Positions 42,946 to 53,293 of a DNA stretch of 64,000 nucleotides are shown here, piece by piece (position 1 is the stretch's first letter; each line of letters begins with the position of its first letter). The DNA comes from Fuscibacter oryzae (GTDB taxonomy: Bacteria; Pseudomonadota; Alphaproteobacteria; Rhodobacterales; Rhodobacteraceae), in assembly GCF_016765795.1 (NCBI RefSeq), contig NZ_JAESVP010000006.1, forward strand, positions 62,001 through 126,000, read 5' to 3'. The position numbers and the translations under genes are program-made. The notes beneath the pieces were generated by a model. The model worked only from the letters and a program-made list of their open reading frames with translations. It did no database searches and was not told the origin of the DNA.

Positions 42946-44240
42946 GCAGCCTGACCCCGCGAGAGATCGTCTCGGAACTTGACCGCTTTATCATTGGCCA
43001 ACGGGATGCCAAGCGCGCCGTCGCCGTCGCCCTGCGCAACCGTTGGCGCAGGAAGCAACTGGGCGCCGAGATGCAGGAAGAGGTCTATCCCAAGAACATC
43101 CTGATGATCGGGCCAACGGGTGTGGGCAAGACCGAGATTTCGCGCAGGCTGGCCAAACTGGCCAAAAGCCCGTTCCTGAAGGTTGAGGCGACCAAGTTCA
43201 CCGAGGTGGGTTATGTTGGCCGCGATGTGGACTCGATCATACGCGATCTCGTTGATGCAGCCCTGATCGAAACCCGCACCCGGATGCGCGACGATGTGCG
43301 CGCCAGGGCAGAGCGGGCCGCCGAAGACCGCGTGATCGAGGCGCTGGCCGGCAAGGAAGCCCGTGAGCAGACGCGCGAGATGTTTCGCGGCAAGTTGCGG
43401 CGCGGAGAATTGAACGACACGCTGATCGAGATAGAACTGCCGGACAATGCCGCGCCGGTCGGCATGTTTCCGATGGCGCCCGGCATGGAAAGCCAGATGC
43501 AGGGCTTGCAGGATCTGTTCAAGGCTTTTGGCGGGCGCACCACCCGGCGCAAGGTTACTGTCTCTGACAGCCACGACCTGCTGATGAGCCAGGAAGCCGA
43601 CAAGCTGTTGGATGACGAGGCGGTGCGTGCCGCAGCACTGGAGGCAGTGCAGGAAAACGGCATCGTCTTTTTGGACGAGATCGACAAAATCTGCGCCCGC
43701 GCCGATGCGCGGGGGGCCGATGTCAGCCGCGAAGGCGTGCAGCGCGACCTGTTGCCGCTGATCGAGGGAACGACGGTTTCCACCAAATATGGCCCGGTGC
43801 GAACCGACCATATCCTGTTCATCGCCTCTGGCGCGTTCCATGTTGCCAAACCCTCTGATCTGTTGCCGGAACTGCAAGGCCGCCTGCCGATCCGGGTTGA
43901 GTTGTCACCGCTGACCGAGGAGGATTTCGTGCGCATTCTGACCGAAACCGACAATGCGCTGACCCGGCAGTATGCCGCGCTGATGGCGACGGAAGAGGTG
44001 CAGGTTTCTTTTACAGAAGATGGCATTGCCGCACTGGCGCGCGTGGCCGCCGATGTGAACCGCAGTGTGGAAAACATCGGTGCGCGGCGGCTGCATACCG
44101 TGTTGGAACGGGTGTTCGAAGAGCTTTCCTTTACCGCCCCAGACAGGTCAGGCGAGGTGGTTACGGTGGATGCGGCCTTTGTCGAACGAAATGTCGGCGC
44201 TTTGGCACGTTCGGCCGATATTTCGCGCTATGTGCTGTAG
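42942..44240 (+). CDS. hslU: HslU ATPase subunit
   Basis: 432 residues, AAA+ unfoldase. Walker A GPTGVGKT near 57, [14 protein letters not shown] pore region, an I-domain around 110-240, Walker [11 protein letters not shown], and the C-terminal peptide ending DISRYVL that docks into HslV. The start overlaps hslV. Together they degrade misfolded and regulatory proteins. Confidence 0.98.
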   Translation: MSSLTPREIVSELDRFIIGQRDAKRAVAVALRNRWRRKQLGAEMQEEVYPKNILMIGPTGVGKTEISRRLAKLAKSPFLKVEATKFTEVGYVGRDVDSIIRDLVDAALIETRTRMRDDVRARAERAAEDRVIEALAGKEAREQTREMFRGKLRRGELNDTLIEIELPDNAAPVGMFPMAPGMESQMQGLQDLFKAFGGRTTRRKVTVSDSHDLLMSQEADKLLDDEAVRAAALEAVQENGIVFLDEIDKICARADARGADVSREGVQRDLLPLIEGTTVSTKYGPVRTDHILFIASGAFHVAKPSDLLPELQGRLPIRVELSPLTEEDFVRILTETDNALTRQYAALMATEEVQVSFTEDGIAALARVAADVNRSVENIGARRLHTVLERVFEELSFTAPDRSGEVVTVDAAFVERNVGALARSADISRYVL

Positions 44241-44295
44241 GTGAGCAGATCGCCGCGGCGGCAATCTGGATTTGTCATTAGCTCGGGATGAACCG

Positions 44296-45402
44296 ATGAA
44301 CCGATTTGCCTTGCTGATGTTGGTTTCGCTGGCGGTGGCCTGTGCCCCGAGGGGACGGATCACCTATGTGCCGCAGGCGGCCAGCGTGGGTATGGTCGAG
44401 CAGGTTTATGTCAGCACCACGCGCGATCCGCTGCCAGAGGGCGGGTTTGGAAATGAACGCAGCGAGACCGCCTCGTATGCGCGCTATGACATTTCTGTTC
44501 CACCTGTGCGCAAGCTGGGCAGCATTGATTGGCCACCAAAGCATGGCAAACCGGACCCACGGCAGCACTATCTGACAACGGCGGCGAAAACCTATCCGCA
44601 GACGGCGGCCTTTCGTAAAGATCTGGCCGCCGACCTCCGCCGGAATGGCGGCGAGGCTGTCATCTTTGTGCATGGCTACAACAACAACTTTTCCGAAGGG
44701 CTGTACCGGGTTGCACAGCTTTCCCATGATCTGGAGATTCCGGGCGTGGAGGTGCATTATTCCTGGCCTTCGGCGGCCAATCCTCTGGGCTATGTCTATG
44801 ACCGCGACTCGGCGATCTTTGCCCGCGACGGGCTGAGCGATCTGCTGCACGAAATTGATGCGGCGGGTGCAAAACGCATCCTGCTCGTCGCCCATTCGAT
44901 GGGGTCGGCGCTGACGATGGAGGCCCTGCGCAGCCTTGCCTTGCGCGGCGACCATAAAACCATGGCGAAGCTGTCGGGCGTTGTTCTGATCTCTCCTGAC
45001 ATTGACGTGGATGTGTTCCGCGAACAGGCGAAGTCGATCGGGGCATTGCCGCAGCCATTCCTGATTTTCGGGTCCAACCGCGACAAGGTGTTGCGCTTCT
45101 CTGCCGGTCTTACGGGGCAAAAAGAGCGCCTGGGGTCGCTGTCTGATCTGACGCGGCTGTCCGACCTGAAGGTGACATTCCTTGATGTGGGCGCCTTTGC
45201 CAAAGGATCGTCGCATTTCCTTGTGGCAGATTCTCCGGCGCTGATCCTGCTGCTGGGGCGGATCGGTGAAGTGGACACTGTGCTGGAGGCCGAGCGGGCA
45301 CGGCGGGTTGGCCTGTTGCCGGGCGTGGTTCTGAGCGTTCAGAACGCCACGCAGATTGTACTGCGGCCAATTGGGACGGTAGCAAATGAGCTGACCCGCT
45401 AG
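44296..45402 (+). CDS. Alpha/beta hydrolase with lipoprotein-like signal (DUF900)
   Basis: 368 residues from ATG 44296. N-terminal signal MNRFALLMLVSLAVAC ends in a lipobox-like VAC, so it is likely a lipoprotein. DUF900 (alpha/beta hydrolase) motifs: VIFVHGYNNNFSEGLYR, SWPSAANPLGYVYDRDSA, and the nucleophile elbow AHSMGSALTMEAL with Ser in HSMG; Asp in SPDIDVDVF and His in GSSHFLV could complete the triad. Substrate unknown. It follows hslU after 55 bases and converges on smr. Confidence 0.85.
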   Translation: MNRFALLMLVSLAVACAPRGRITYVPQAASVGMVEQVYVSTTRDPLPEGGFGNERSETASYARYDISVPPVRKLGSIDWPPKHGKPDPRQHYLTTAAKTYPQTAAFRKDLAADLRRNGGEAVIFVHGYNNNFSEGLYRVAQLSHDLEIPGVEVHYSWPSAANPLGYVYDRDSAIFARDGLSDLLHEIDAAGAKRILLVAHSMGSALTMEALRSLALRGDHKTMAKLSGVVLISPDIDVDVFREQAKSIGALPQPFLIFGSNRDKVLRFSAGLTGQKERLGSLSDLTRLSDLKVTFLDVGAFAKGSSHFLVADSPALILLLGRIGEVDTVLEAERARRVGLLPGVVLSVQNATQIVLRPIGTVANELTR

Positions 45403-45411
45403 GGGCGGGCC

Positions 45412-45975
45412 CTATCGGCGGCGCAGATAGACATAGCAGGCCCCGGAGCCGCCGTGGCGCAAATGCGCCTCGGCCACCTGTTGCACGGCCAGACCCAGGG
45501 GCGGAAGGCGCAGCCAGTGGGGCACCTGCTGGCGCAACACGCCGCCCTGGCGGTGCAGATGGTCGTCTTCGCGACCCGGCTTGCCCTTGCCCGTGATGAC
45601 AAGAACCAATCGATGGCCCTGCTCTTGTGCGCCAAGGATAAAATGGATCAGTTCGCCATGGGCCTCGGCGAGGGTCATGCCATGCAGATCAATCCGCGCC
45701 TCGGGGGCCAGCTTGCCGCGCGTCATGCGAGCATGGGTCTTGGCGTCCATGCGCAAGGGCGACTCTGCCGGTCGCACGGATTTGGGTGGCAGTTTTTCAC
45801 CCAGACGAAAGGCCGGCAGTTTGGGCGGAACAGGGGGCGGATCTACCGGGGATATGGCTGGCTGCGCGGCAGGCAGCACGGTTTTGGCCCGATGGCGGAT
45901 GTTGGGCGTGACGGTGCTGGCCACGGCCTGCCAGAGCGCCTGCTCTTCCGGGTGCAGATCGCGGCGACGCGCCAT
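45412..45975 (-). CDS. Smr domain protein
   Basis: 187 residues. Proline-rich N-terminal part and a C-terminal Smr domain (RIDLHGMTLAEAHGELIHFI, then LVLVITGKGK; the end RHGGSGACYVYLRRR is the conserved Smr tail). Smr domains are nicking or RNA endonucleases in some bacteria; in alphaproteobacteria the function is unknown. The start codon follows the mltA stop by 2 bases, so it is translated after mltA. Confidence 0.9.
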   Translation of the reverse strand: MARRRDLHPEEQALWQAVASTVTPNIRHRAKTVLPAAQPAISPVDPPPVPPKLPAFRLGEKLPPKSVRPAESPLRMDAKTHARMTRGKLAPEARIDLHGMTLAEAHGELIHFILGAQEQGHRLVLVITGKGKPGREDDHLHRQGGVLRQQVPHWLRLPPLGLAVQQVAEAHLRHGGSGACYVYLRRR

Positions 45976-45977
45976 GA

Positions 45978-47000
45978 TCAGCCTTCGGGCAAAAGCGCAT
46001 AGGCGCGGTCGATGGGCAAAAGCAGGATCAGGCGCCCGCCATCCTTGACGGTTCCGGCGGCATTGCCTGCGGCCAGACCCGTGCCGTAAAAAATATCGGC
46101 CCGCTGCGGCCCCTTGATCGCGCCGCCGGTATCCTGGGCGACCATCAGGGCGCGGATCGGGTTGTCGCCGTTTTTCTCGACCCAGACAGGCGCACCCAAG
46201 GGGGTATAGGCGGGGTCGATTGCAACCGAACGCAAGGTCGTGATCGACCTGCCCATGGCACCGATCGGTCCCTTCTCTGCCGGAAGGTCGGCCAACTTGC
46301 GAAAGAAGATATACGAGGGGTTGATGTTCAGTAGATCAAGCCCGGCATCCCCCATCTGGCGGACATAACTGCGGATTTCCTGAGCTGAAACCTGATCGGG
46401 ACGGTGGGTTCCGCGTCGGATCATCTCTTGCCCGACCGACTTGTAGGCGAAGCCGTTGCGACCAGCGTACCCAACCCGCACAACGCGGCCGTCTGGCATC
46501 CTGATCCGGCCAGAGCCTTGAATTTGCAGGAAATAGGTATCAACCGGATCTTCCAGCCAGGCCAGTTCCAGCCCCCGCCCACGAAGCGCACCGTTTTCGA
46601 TGCTGGCCCGGTCGTAAAAGGTCTGCCCATCCTGCAATTCGGGCGGGCGGCGATAGATCGGCCAGGAAAAGCGCGGGGTGCGGACCGGGGAGCCGTCAAG
46701 CTCTGGCTCATAATATCCGGTGAACAGGGCGGGCGGCGGGCCGATGATCACCGGGCGGAAAAACAGCTCGAAAAAGGCACGGGCCGAAGCATCGGTCTTG
46801 TTGGCATCAGCCGCCAGCCGACAGAGCGGAACCCAATCGGGCGCTGTCAGCAGATCGCAGGTTTCGAGGAATGACACCAGCGCTGCGCGGTGATCATCCC
46901 CATCCCAGCCGTCAAGGTTTTCAAAATCAAGGATTTGCGCCGGGGCCGGAAGGGCCGTCATGGCGCAAAGAAACCCGAAAAGACGCAGAAGGCCACGCAT
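45978..47000 (-). CDS. mltA: Membrane-bound lytic murein transglycosylase A
   Basis: 340 residues. Cleaves the MurNAc-GlcNAc bond to 1,6-anhydro-MurNAc. Signal peptide at the N-terminus (RGLLRLFGFLCAMTALPAPA). MltA domain (LFTGYYEPELDGSPVRTPRF) then a 3D domain with the catalytic Asp region AQDTGGAIKGPQRADIFYGTG. No lipobox Cys, so it may be periplasmic or loosely attached. Overlaps the upstream Tim44-like gene by 1 base. Confidence 0.95.
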   Translation of the reverse strand: MRGLLRLFGFLCAMTALPAPAQILDFENLDGWDGDDHRAALVSFLETCDLLTAPDWVPLCRLAADANKTDASARAFFELFFRPVIIGPPPALFTGYYEPELDGSPVRTPRFSWPIYRRPPELQDGQTFYDRASIENGALRGRGLELAWLEDPVDTYFLQIQGSGRIRMPDGRVVRVGYAGRNGFAYKSVGQEMIRRGTHRPDQVSAQEIRSYVRQMGDAGLDLLNINPSYIFFRKLADLPAEKGPIGAMGRSITTLRSVAIDPAYTPLGAPVWVEKNGDNPIRALMVAQDTGGAIKGPQRADIFYGTGLAAGNAAGTVKDGGRLILLLPIDRAYALLPEG

Positions 47001-47659
47001 CAGTCCCCGGTTGCAACAAGTTGCCAGTTGGGGTCGGACGCGCCCATTTTGCGCGCAAAGGTCCAGTTGTCGCGCTGGCGCTTGACCTCACCTGCCGCCC
47101 CCTCGACCACATCACCCGCCTTGTTGCGGACGACAGAGGTGATTTCGGAGACAAAACGGACGGTGATTTCACCTGTTCTGGTCGTGCTGTCGAATTCGGC
47201 GTCATCAAGGGTCAGTTCCCGGATGCCGAGAAAGGTTGTTTCCGAGGTCAGGCCCTGCGCTTCGCGCGCGTTGATTGCCTGAGCAAAGGTTGCAGCAACC
47301 TCTTCTGAAAGGAAGCTGCGGATGCGGTCCAGCTCTCCTTTTTCGAAGGCCATCAGGATCATTTCATAGGCACCGCGCGCGCCGCGCAGGAACTCTCCAA
47401 CGGAAAATGAGGGCTCGGCCAGCTTCATCGCCTTGAGTGCGGCAGCAGCAGGCCCGTTTTCGGCAACGTGATCGGTGATGTCCTGGTCCGGGCCGTCAAG
47501 AGCTGGTGGAGTGGCCCTCCGCAACGAAGGGGCGGCTTCCTCACGGGAAAGGGGCGGCTTTTCAAAGCCTTCACGGGTGCCAAGAACCGAGCGCAGTTTC
47601 AAGATCAGGAATACGGCAATACCCGCCAGAACAAGAAGCTGGATCAGGGAAGAGTTCAT
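47000..47659 (-). CDS. Tim44-like domain protein
   Basis: 219 residues from ATG 47659; the longer open frame lacks a ribosome-binding site. One N-terminal membrane segment (LIQLLVLAGIAVFLILKL), a linker, and a Tim44-like lipid-binding domain from about 95 (FSVGEFLRGARGAYEMILMA). The bacterial members (TimA) are the source of mitochondrial Tim44. Divergent from secB, the usual alphaproteobacterial arrangement, which suggests envelope or export roles. Confidence 0.9.
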   Translation of the reverse strand: MNSSLIQLLVLAGIAVFLILKLRSVLGTREGFEKPPLSREEAAPSLRRATPPALDGPDQDITDHVAENGPAAAALKAMKLAEPSFSVGEFLRGARGAYEMILMAFEKGELDRIRSFLSEEVAATFAQAINAREAQGLTSETTFLGIRELTLDDAEFDSTTRTGEITVRFVSEITSVVRNKAGDVVEGAAGEVKRQRDNWTFARKMGASDPNWQLVATGD

Positions 47660-47769
47660 CGGCGGCCTCATGCGTCCGGGGGGTTGGTTCCGGTTGACTG
47701 GATTTATGTAGGATGACGCGCGGTGCAAGTCCACCGCCCGGACCAATATGTCGGGCAGGAAGGGACCTC

Positions 47770-47844
47770 ATGTCACAGATCGCGGCCTTATTTCGCGGCA
47801 GTTCACCCGCCATCGGCATTGAGACGGCCATGGCGACCTGTTAG
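47770..47844 (+). other. Possible 24-codon leader ORF upstream of secB
   Basis: ATG at 47770 after AGGAAGGGACC, stop TAG at 47842-47844; peptide MSQIAALFRGSSPAIGIETA plus four residues. It ends 34 bases before secB. Many short frames with a purine run exist by chance, so this may be meaningless. The rest of the 47660-47878 gap shows no gene and no recognised operator. Confidence 0.2.
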
Positions 47845-47878
47845 GAACGGCGCAACCCGGCATGAGAGGAGAATTCGT

Positions 47879-48364
47879 ATGGCCGAAGAGAATGGTGCCG
47901 CGCCGCAGGTTCGCATGTCGGTTCTGGCCCAGTTTGTCCGCGACCTTTCGTTTGAGAATATGGTGGCGCAAAAGGGTGTCAGCGCGAGCGAAGTGAAGCC
48001 AGACATTCAGGTAGCCGTCAGCCTTGATGCCCGCAAGCGCGCCGCACCGAACCAGTTCGATGTGATTTCGAAATACCGCGTAACTTCGGTCAACAAGGCC
48101 AACGGGGAAACACTGTTTCTGTGCGAAGTGGATTACGGCGGGATTTTTCAGGTTGAAGGGGTGCCGGAAGATCAACTGCACCCATTCCTGTTGATCGAAT
48201 GCCCGAGGATGCTGTTTCCTTTTGCGCGCCGGATCATCTCGGACCTGACCCGCGATGGCGGATTTCCTGCGCTGAACATCGACAACGTGGATTTCGTGGC
48301 ACTCTATCGTCAGGAAATTGCCCGGCGGGCCCAAGCGCCGCAGCCAACCGCCCAGCCGAACTGA
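47879..48364 (+). CDS. secB: Protein-export chaperone SecB
   Basis: 161 residues from ATG 47879 (AGAGGAG upstream). Keeps presecretory proteins unfolded and hands them to SecA. Conserved pattern: VLAQFVRDLSFEN, YGGIFQ, HPFLLIECPRMLFPFARRII and FPALNIDNVDFVALY. Length and motifs are normal. It converges with dnaQ, leaving 15 bases between their ends. Confidence 0.97.
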   Translation: MAEENGAAPQVRMSVLAQFVRDLSFENMVAQKGVSASEVKPDIQVAVSLDARKRAAPNQFDVISKYRVTSVNKANGETLFLCEVDYGGIFQVEGVPEDQLHPFLLIECPRMLFPFARRIISDLTRDGGFPALNIDNVDFVALYRQEIARRAQAPQPTAQPN

Positions 48365-48379
48365 TCTGAGCGGCAAAAG

Positions 48380-49084
48380 TTACGCGAGGCGGCGCTTCCA
48401 AAGGGAGGCGTCGCCCAGTTTTTGAACCAGACCCTCGTGAGCCGCGACTTCATCTTCCGTAAGACGTGTTGGCAAAGGTGCCGGTCGGGCATAGGCACGC
48501 CAGGTCTGCGCAGCAACGGTCACCTTTTGGGTTTCGGCCTCTGACTTGGCGGGGGCAAGGACGAGGTCCGGTTGACGCCCGCCGATCAGCTCCAGATAGA
48601 CATCTGCCAGAATTTCGCTGTCGAGCAGGGCACCGTGCTTTTCGCGGCGTGAGTTATCAACCCCGAAGCGGCGACACAGAGCATCGAGAGAGGCGGGCGA
48701 GCCGGGAAATTTGGCGCGCGCTATCGCCAGCGTGTCAATGGCGCGATCCCAACCAAGTGTTGGCAGATTGACCGCCTTCAGCTCTGCATTAAGGAACTTC
48801 ACATCGAAGGCTGCGTTGTGGATGACCAGTTTTGCGTCGCCGATGAAATCCAGAAAGGCCTGCGCAATGGTACGGAAGACCGGCTTGTCGCGCAGGAATT
48901 CGTCGCCAAGGCCGTGGACCTCGAAGGCTTCGCGCGGCATGGTCCGTTCTGGGTTGATGTATTGGTGATAGGTCTGCCCGGTCGGCATGTGGTTAAACAG
49001 CTCTACCGCGCCAATTTCGACGATGCGGTGGCCCTCGGAGGGCTCAAAGCCAGTGGTTTCGGTGTCGAGAACGATTTCACGCAT
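48380..49084 (-). CDS. dnaQ: DNA polymerase III epsilon subunit
   Basis: 234 residues. The 3'-5' proofreading exonuclease. Exo I DTETTG at residues 7-12, Exo [12 protein letters not shown], Exo III region [17 protein letters not shown]: all catalytic acids and His are present. Last gene of maf-aroE-coaE-dnaQ, whose products are made leftward from the origin. It overlaps coaE by 8 bases. Confidence 0.97.
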   Translation of the reverse strand: MREIVLDTETTGFEPSEGHRIVEIGAVELFNHMPTGQTYHQYINPERTMPREAFEVHGLGDEFLRDKPVFRTIAQAFLDFIGDAKLVIHNAAFDVKFLNAELKAVNLPTLGWDRAIDTLAIARAKFPGSPASLDALCRRFGVDNSRREKHGALLDSEILADVYLELIGGRQPDLVLAPAKSEAETQKVTVAAQTWRAYARPAPLPTRLTEDEVAAHEGLVQKLGDASLWKRRLA

Positions 49085-49664
49085 GGTGCATTCGAATATA
49101 TGCGATCAGGGCACGAATGTAAGCGTGCGTCTGGTCGAGCGCGAGCGTTTCCACGATATGTGTAGCACGGCGGCGCTTTTCCGCGTCGGGCATCTGGCGG
49201 GACATAATTATCTGGAAGGTCTGTTCTGTCATCCCGGGCCGGGAAAGCACGCGCGTTCTTTGCAGGGCAGCGGGCGCGGTGACCAGAAGCGTGGCATCCA
49301 TTTCCGTTTCAGTGCCCTTTTCGAACAGCAGCGGAATGTCGAAAACCACAATGTCCGCCAGGCTATCGTTCAGGAACATCTGCCGATCACTGGCCACCAA
49401 TGGATGAATGATCTGTTCGATCTGTGGCAGCAAATCGGGACGAGCAGCAATTTCATGCTTCAGCGTTTCACGTGAAACAGCACCCCTCTCAATTGCCTGC
49501 GGGCACAGGGCAAAGATTGCGTCAACCGCCTGCCCACCGGGGCCATACATCCGATGAACGGCTGCATCGGCATCCCACACATCTATGCCCTCGGCGCGAA
49601 AAAGCCCGGCAGCGGTGGATTTCCCCATCCCGATGGAGCCGGTCAATCCAAGCCGGAAGGTCAT
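49077..49664 (-). CDS. coaE: Dephospho-CoA kinase
   Basis: 195 residues. Last step of CoA synthesis. P-loop [10 protein letters not shown] near the N-terminus, then [16 protein letters not shown] and [11 protein letters not shown]. The codons around residues 62-67 contain a parS-like palindrome (49464-49479). It overlaps aroE by 4 bases and dnaQ by 8 bases. Confidence 0.97.
   Translation of the reverse strand: MTFRLGLTGSIGMGKSTAAGLFRAEGIDVWDADAAVHRMYGPGGQAVDAIFALCPQAIERGAVSRETLKHEIAARPDLLPQIEQIIHPLVASDRQMFLNDSLADIVVFDIPLLFEKGTETEMDATLLVTAPAALQRTRVLSRPGMTEQTFQIIMSRQMPDAEKRRRATHIVETLALDQTHAYIRALIAYIRMHHA
49464..49479. promoter_or_regulatory. parS-like ParB binding site inside coaE
   Basis: CGTTTCACGTGAAACA matches the bacterial parS consensus TGTTTCACGTGAAACA in 15 of 16 positions. 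It is one of three such sites in the window, all within 9 kb of parA and parB or about 1.6 kb of the putative oriC. Confidence 0.85.
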
Positions 49665-50500
49665 GCTGTCAGCACTGCGGCGCGGGTATCGGCGTCAACT
49701 TCGGGGCGGTGACCGAACCAGCGCTCAAAGCCCGGAGCAGCCTGATGCAGCAACATGCCAAGCCCATCGACGGTATGACAGCCGCGCTGGGCCGCCTGTT
49801 CCAAAAATGGCGTGCGAAGGGGGGTGTAAACCAGATCTGTGACCGTGGCTTCGGGTTCGAGGGCATCCAGTGGAATGCGGAATTCTGGCTTGCCGCTCAT
49901 CCCAAGCGAGGTTGTATTCACGACCGTTGTGGCACCTTCGAGCATGTTTCCAGCCTGAACCCAGTCTTCGACGACAAGTTTTGCGCCAAAATCGGCCTTT
50001 AGCGCCTCGGCGCGGGGTCGGGTGCGGTTGGTCAGTCGAATTTCCGTGACACCCGTCTCCAGAAGGGCCGCAATCACAGCGCGCGCGGCACCACCCGCAC
50101 CGAATACCACGGCCGGGCCTGCTGTTGGCACCCAATCCGGCGCGCCCTGCCGCAGATTTGCAATGAAGCCCGCTCCGTCTGTGTTGTCGGCCTGAATGCG
50201 GCCATCACGACGGAAAATCAGGGTATTGGCCGCACCGATCAAAGCCGCGCGATCGGAAACAACATCGGCGAGTTTCAGAACCTCTTCCTTATGGGGAAGG
50301 GTGACGTTGAGGCCGACGAATCCGAGGCGGGGCAGGATGTTCAGGGCGTCAGCCAGATCGGCTGGCGCAACATCCATCGGGATATAGTGCCCTTTGATCC
50401 CATAGCGTTTGAGCCAATAGCCATGCAAAGCAGGAGAGCGGCTGTGGGCTATGGGGTGGCCGATGACACCGGCAAGCGGTATTCCAGCGCCTGTGGTCAT
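49661..50500 (-). CDS. aroE: Shikimate dehydrogenase
   Basis: 279 residues from ATG 50500; the longer open frame overlaps maf and is rejected. Reduces 3-dehydroshikimate with NADPH. LAGVIGHPIAHSRSPALHGYWL at the N-terminus, NVTLPHKEEVL with the catalytic Lys, FGAGGAARAVIAALL Rossmann motif and GLGMLLHQAAPGFE at the end. Overlaps maf and coaE by 4 bases each. Confidence 0.97.
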   Translation of the reverse strand: MTTGAGIPLAGVIGHPIAHSRSPALHGYWLKRYGIKGHYIPMDVAPADLADALNILPRLGFVGLNVTLPHKEEVLKLADVVSDRAALIGAANTLIFRRDGRIQADNTDGAGFIANLRQGAPDWVPTAGPAVVFGAGGAARAVIAALLETGVTEIRLTNRTRPRAEALKADFGAKLVVEDWVQAGNMLEGATTVVNTTSLGMSGKPEFRIPLDALEPEATVTDLVYTPLRTPFLEQAAQRGCHTVDGLGMLLHQAAPGFERWFGHRPEVDADTRAAVLTA

Positions 50501-51096
50501 GGCTCGATGAATCCTCTCAGGGTCAGATAGGACAATAGCGGCAAAAGTGGCAGGCCGAGGATGGTAAAATGATCGCCTTCGATGGCGGAAAACAGGCGGA
50601 TACCCTCTTCCTCCAGCTTGTAGGCGCCGACGCTCTGGCCAACGCTTGGCCAATTCCGCGCAAGATAGGCCGCAAGATAGCTTTCGCTGAAGTCTCGCAT
50701 CGTCAACCGGGCCGTTCCGACATGGCGCCAGACGGGCTGTCCTTGGTGGCAGACAACGATAGCAGACAAGAGGCGGTGGGTATTGCCACGCAGAAGACCA
50801 AGCTGTTCTTGAGCCTGTTGAAGTGATTCCGGTTTAGCCCAGACCTTGTCTTGAAACTCCAAAACCTGATCGCAGCCAATGATCACCGCGTCCGCATGGC
50901 GTTCGGCCACGCGTATCGCCTTCATCTCGGCCAGGCTGTCGGCGATATCGCGCGGCGTCGCTCCCTCGGCAATCAGACTGTCGCGGATCATATCCTCGTC
51001 AATGCGGGCCGCAACCGTCTGAACGGACAAACCAGCCGATTCCAGAAGCTGTCGTCGGATGGTCGAGCTGGAGGCGAGGATGAGGGGGGTCGCCAT
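50497..51096 (-). CDS. maf: Maf-family nucleotide pyrophosphatase
   Basis: 199 residues. Hydrolyses modified or non-canonical nucleoside triphosphates; also linked with septum control. LASSSTIRRQLLESAGL at the N-terminus, GCDQVLEFQDKVWAKP, and WPSVGQSVGAYKLEEEGIRLF. Its start (51096) borders the oriC-like intergenic region. Leads the maf-aroE-coaE-dnaQ unit. Confidence 0.95.
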   Translation of the reverse strand: MATPLILASSSTIRRQLLESAGLSVQTVAARIDEDMIRDSLIAEGATPRDIADSLAEMKAIRVAERHADAVIIGCDQVLEFQDKVWAKPESLQQAQEQLGLLRGNTHRLLSAIVVCHQGQPVWRHVGTARLTMRDFSESYLAAYLARNWPSVGQSVGAYKLEEEGIRLFSAIEGDHFTILGLPLLPLLSYLTLRGFIEP

Positions 51097-51442
51097 GGGT
51101 CTGTGGATATTCTGTTTATGTTCTTGATCGTAGATCGCGCGCTTTTCAGAGGTGTGGGAAAGTCAGATGGATTGTCAAGCCGCCGGCCATGGTTATCCAG
51201 ATGTGGACAGGTGGTCTGGTTTCATACATGGCGTGTTGGAAATCAGACCGCCGATAGACGGTTTTCGCGTATATAGTCTTGAATTTACTTATTTTTTCAA
51301 TTTTTCTGTGGCACAGAACAGCATGGAGACAGATGGGGAGAACCTGTGGGTAACTCAAAAATCCCGGTTTCCACAGGACCAACAATCACATCATTCCTTT
51401 CTTACTCTTCTTTATATAGAAAGAGGGACCAAGAGGTTAGGC
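51097..51442. other. Probable chromosomal replication origin (oriC)
   Basis: 346 bases without a gene between maf and hemJ. DnaA-box-like 9-mers: TGTGGATAT (51102-51110) and TGTGGGTAA (51345-51353), each 8 of 9 matches to TGTGGATAA; TTATCCAGA (51193-51201), 8 of 9; weaker TGTGGACAG (51202-51210) and GTTTCCACA (51367-51375). An A/T-rich stretch, about 51270-51306, lies between the two groups. The gene set around it (maf-aroE-coaE-dnaQ, hemJ-rho-mnmEG-rsmG-parAB) and three parS sites are typical of the origin in Rhodobacteraceae. The exact limits are not known. Confidence 0.75.
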
Positions 51443-51892
51443 ATGTATGACTTTCTGCTAGACTGGTATTTCTGGATCAAGGCGTGCCACATCGTCTCGG
51501 TCATCTCTTGGATGGCCGGGTTGTTTTACCTGCCACGGCTATTCGTTTATCATGCCGAGAAGGTTGTCGCCGAGTCCGATACCGATCTGATGTTCCAGAC
51601 AATGGAACGACGGCTTCTGCGCGGCATCATGGGCCCGGCGAGTATAGCGACCTGGATTTTCGGACTATGCCTTGTTTTCACACCAGGAACGGTTGACTGG
51701 TCTATGGTCTGGCCTTGGACCAAAGCGGCGGCTGTTCTGGGGATGACCTGGTTTCACCACTGGTTGGGTTGGAGGAGGAAAGATTTTTCTTTTGGAACCA
51801 ACAGGTTGAATGGCAGAACCTATCGAATAATGAATGAAGTTCCAACGCTTCTTATGGTCATTATCGTCATTTCGGTGATCGTGAAGTTCTGA
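51443..51892 (+). CDS. hemJ: Protoporphyrinogen IX oxidase HemJ
   Basis: 149 residues from ATG 51443; the longer open frame crosses the origin region. Four membrane helices; [20 protein letters not shown] and the His residues in KACHIVSV and TWFHHWLGW are the conserved HemJ haem-ligand or active-site positions. It converts protoporphyrinogen to protoporphyrin. Its position next to the origin and rho matches other Rhodobacteraceae. Confidence 0.93.
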   Translation: MYDFLLDWYFWIKACHIVSVISWMAGLFYLPRLFVYHAEKVVAESDTDLMFQTMERRLLRGIMGPASIATWIFGLCLVFTPGTVDWSMVWPWTKAAAVLGMTWFHHWLGWRRKDFSFGTNRLNGRTYRIMNEVPTLLMVIIVISVIVKF

Positions 51893-52002
51893 TCGGCGTT
51901 GACTTTGTGGTACGTCGGTCTTACCTGCTGCGTCAGGCCGTCCGGCTCATATATCTCCCAGACATCAGACCTAGTGCACGCTTCGTGCGAAAGGGCCATG
52001 GC

Positions 52003-53274
<1,272 letters not shown>

Positions 53275-53293
53275 CGTTGGTCGCGGGGAAATC

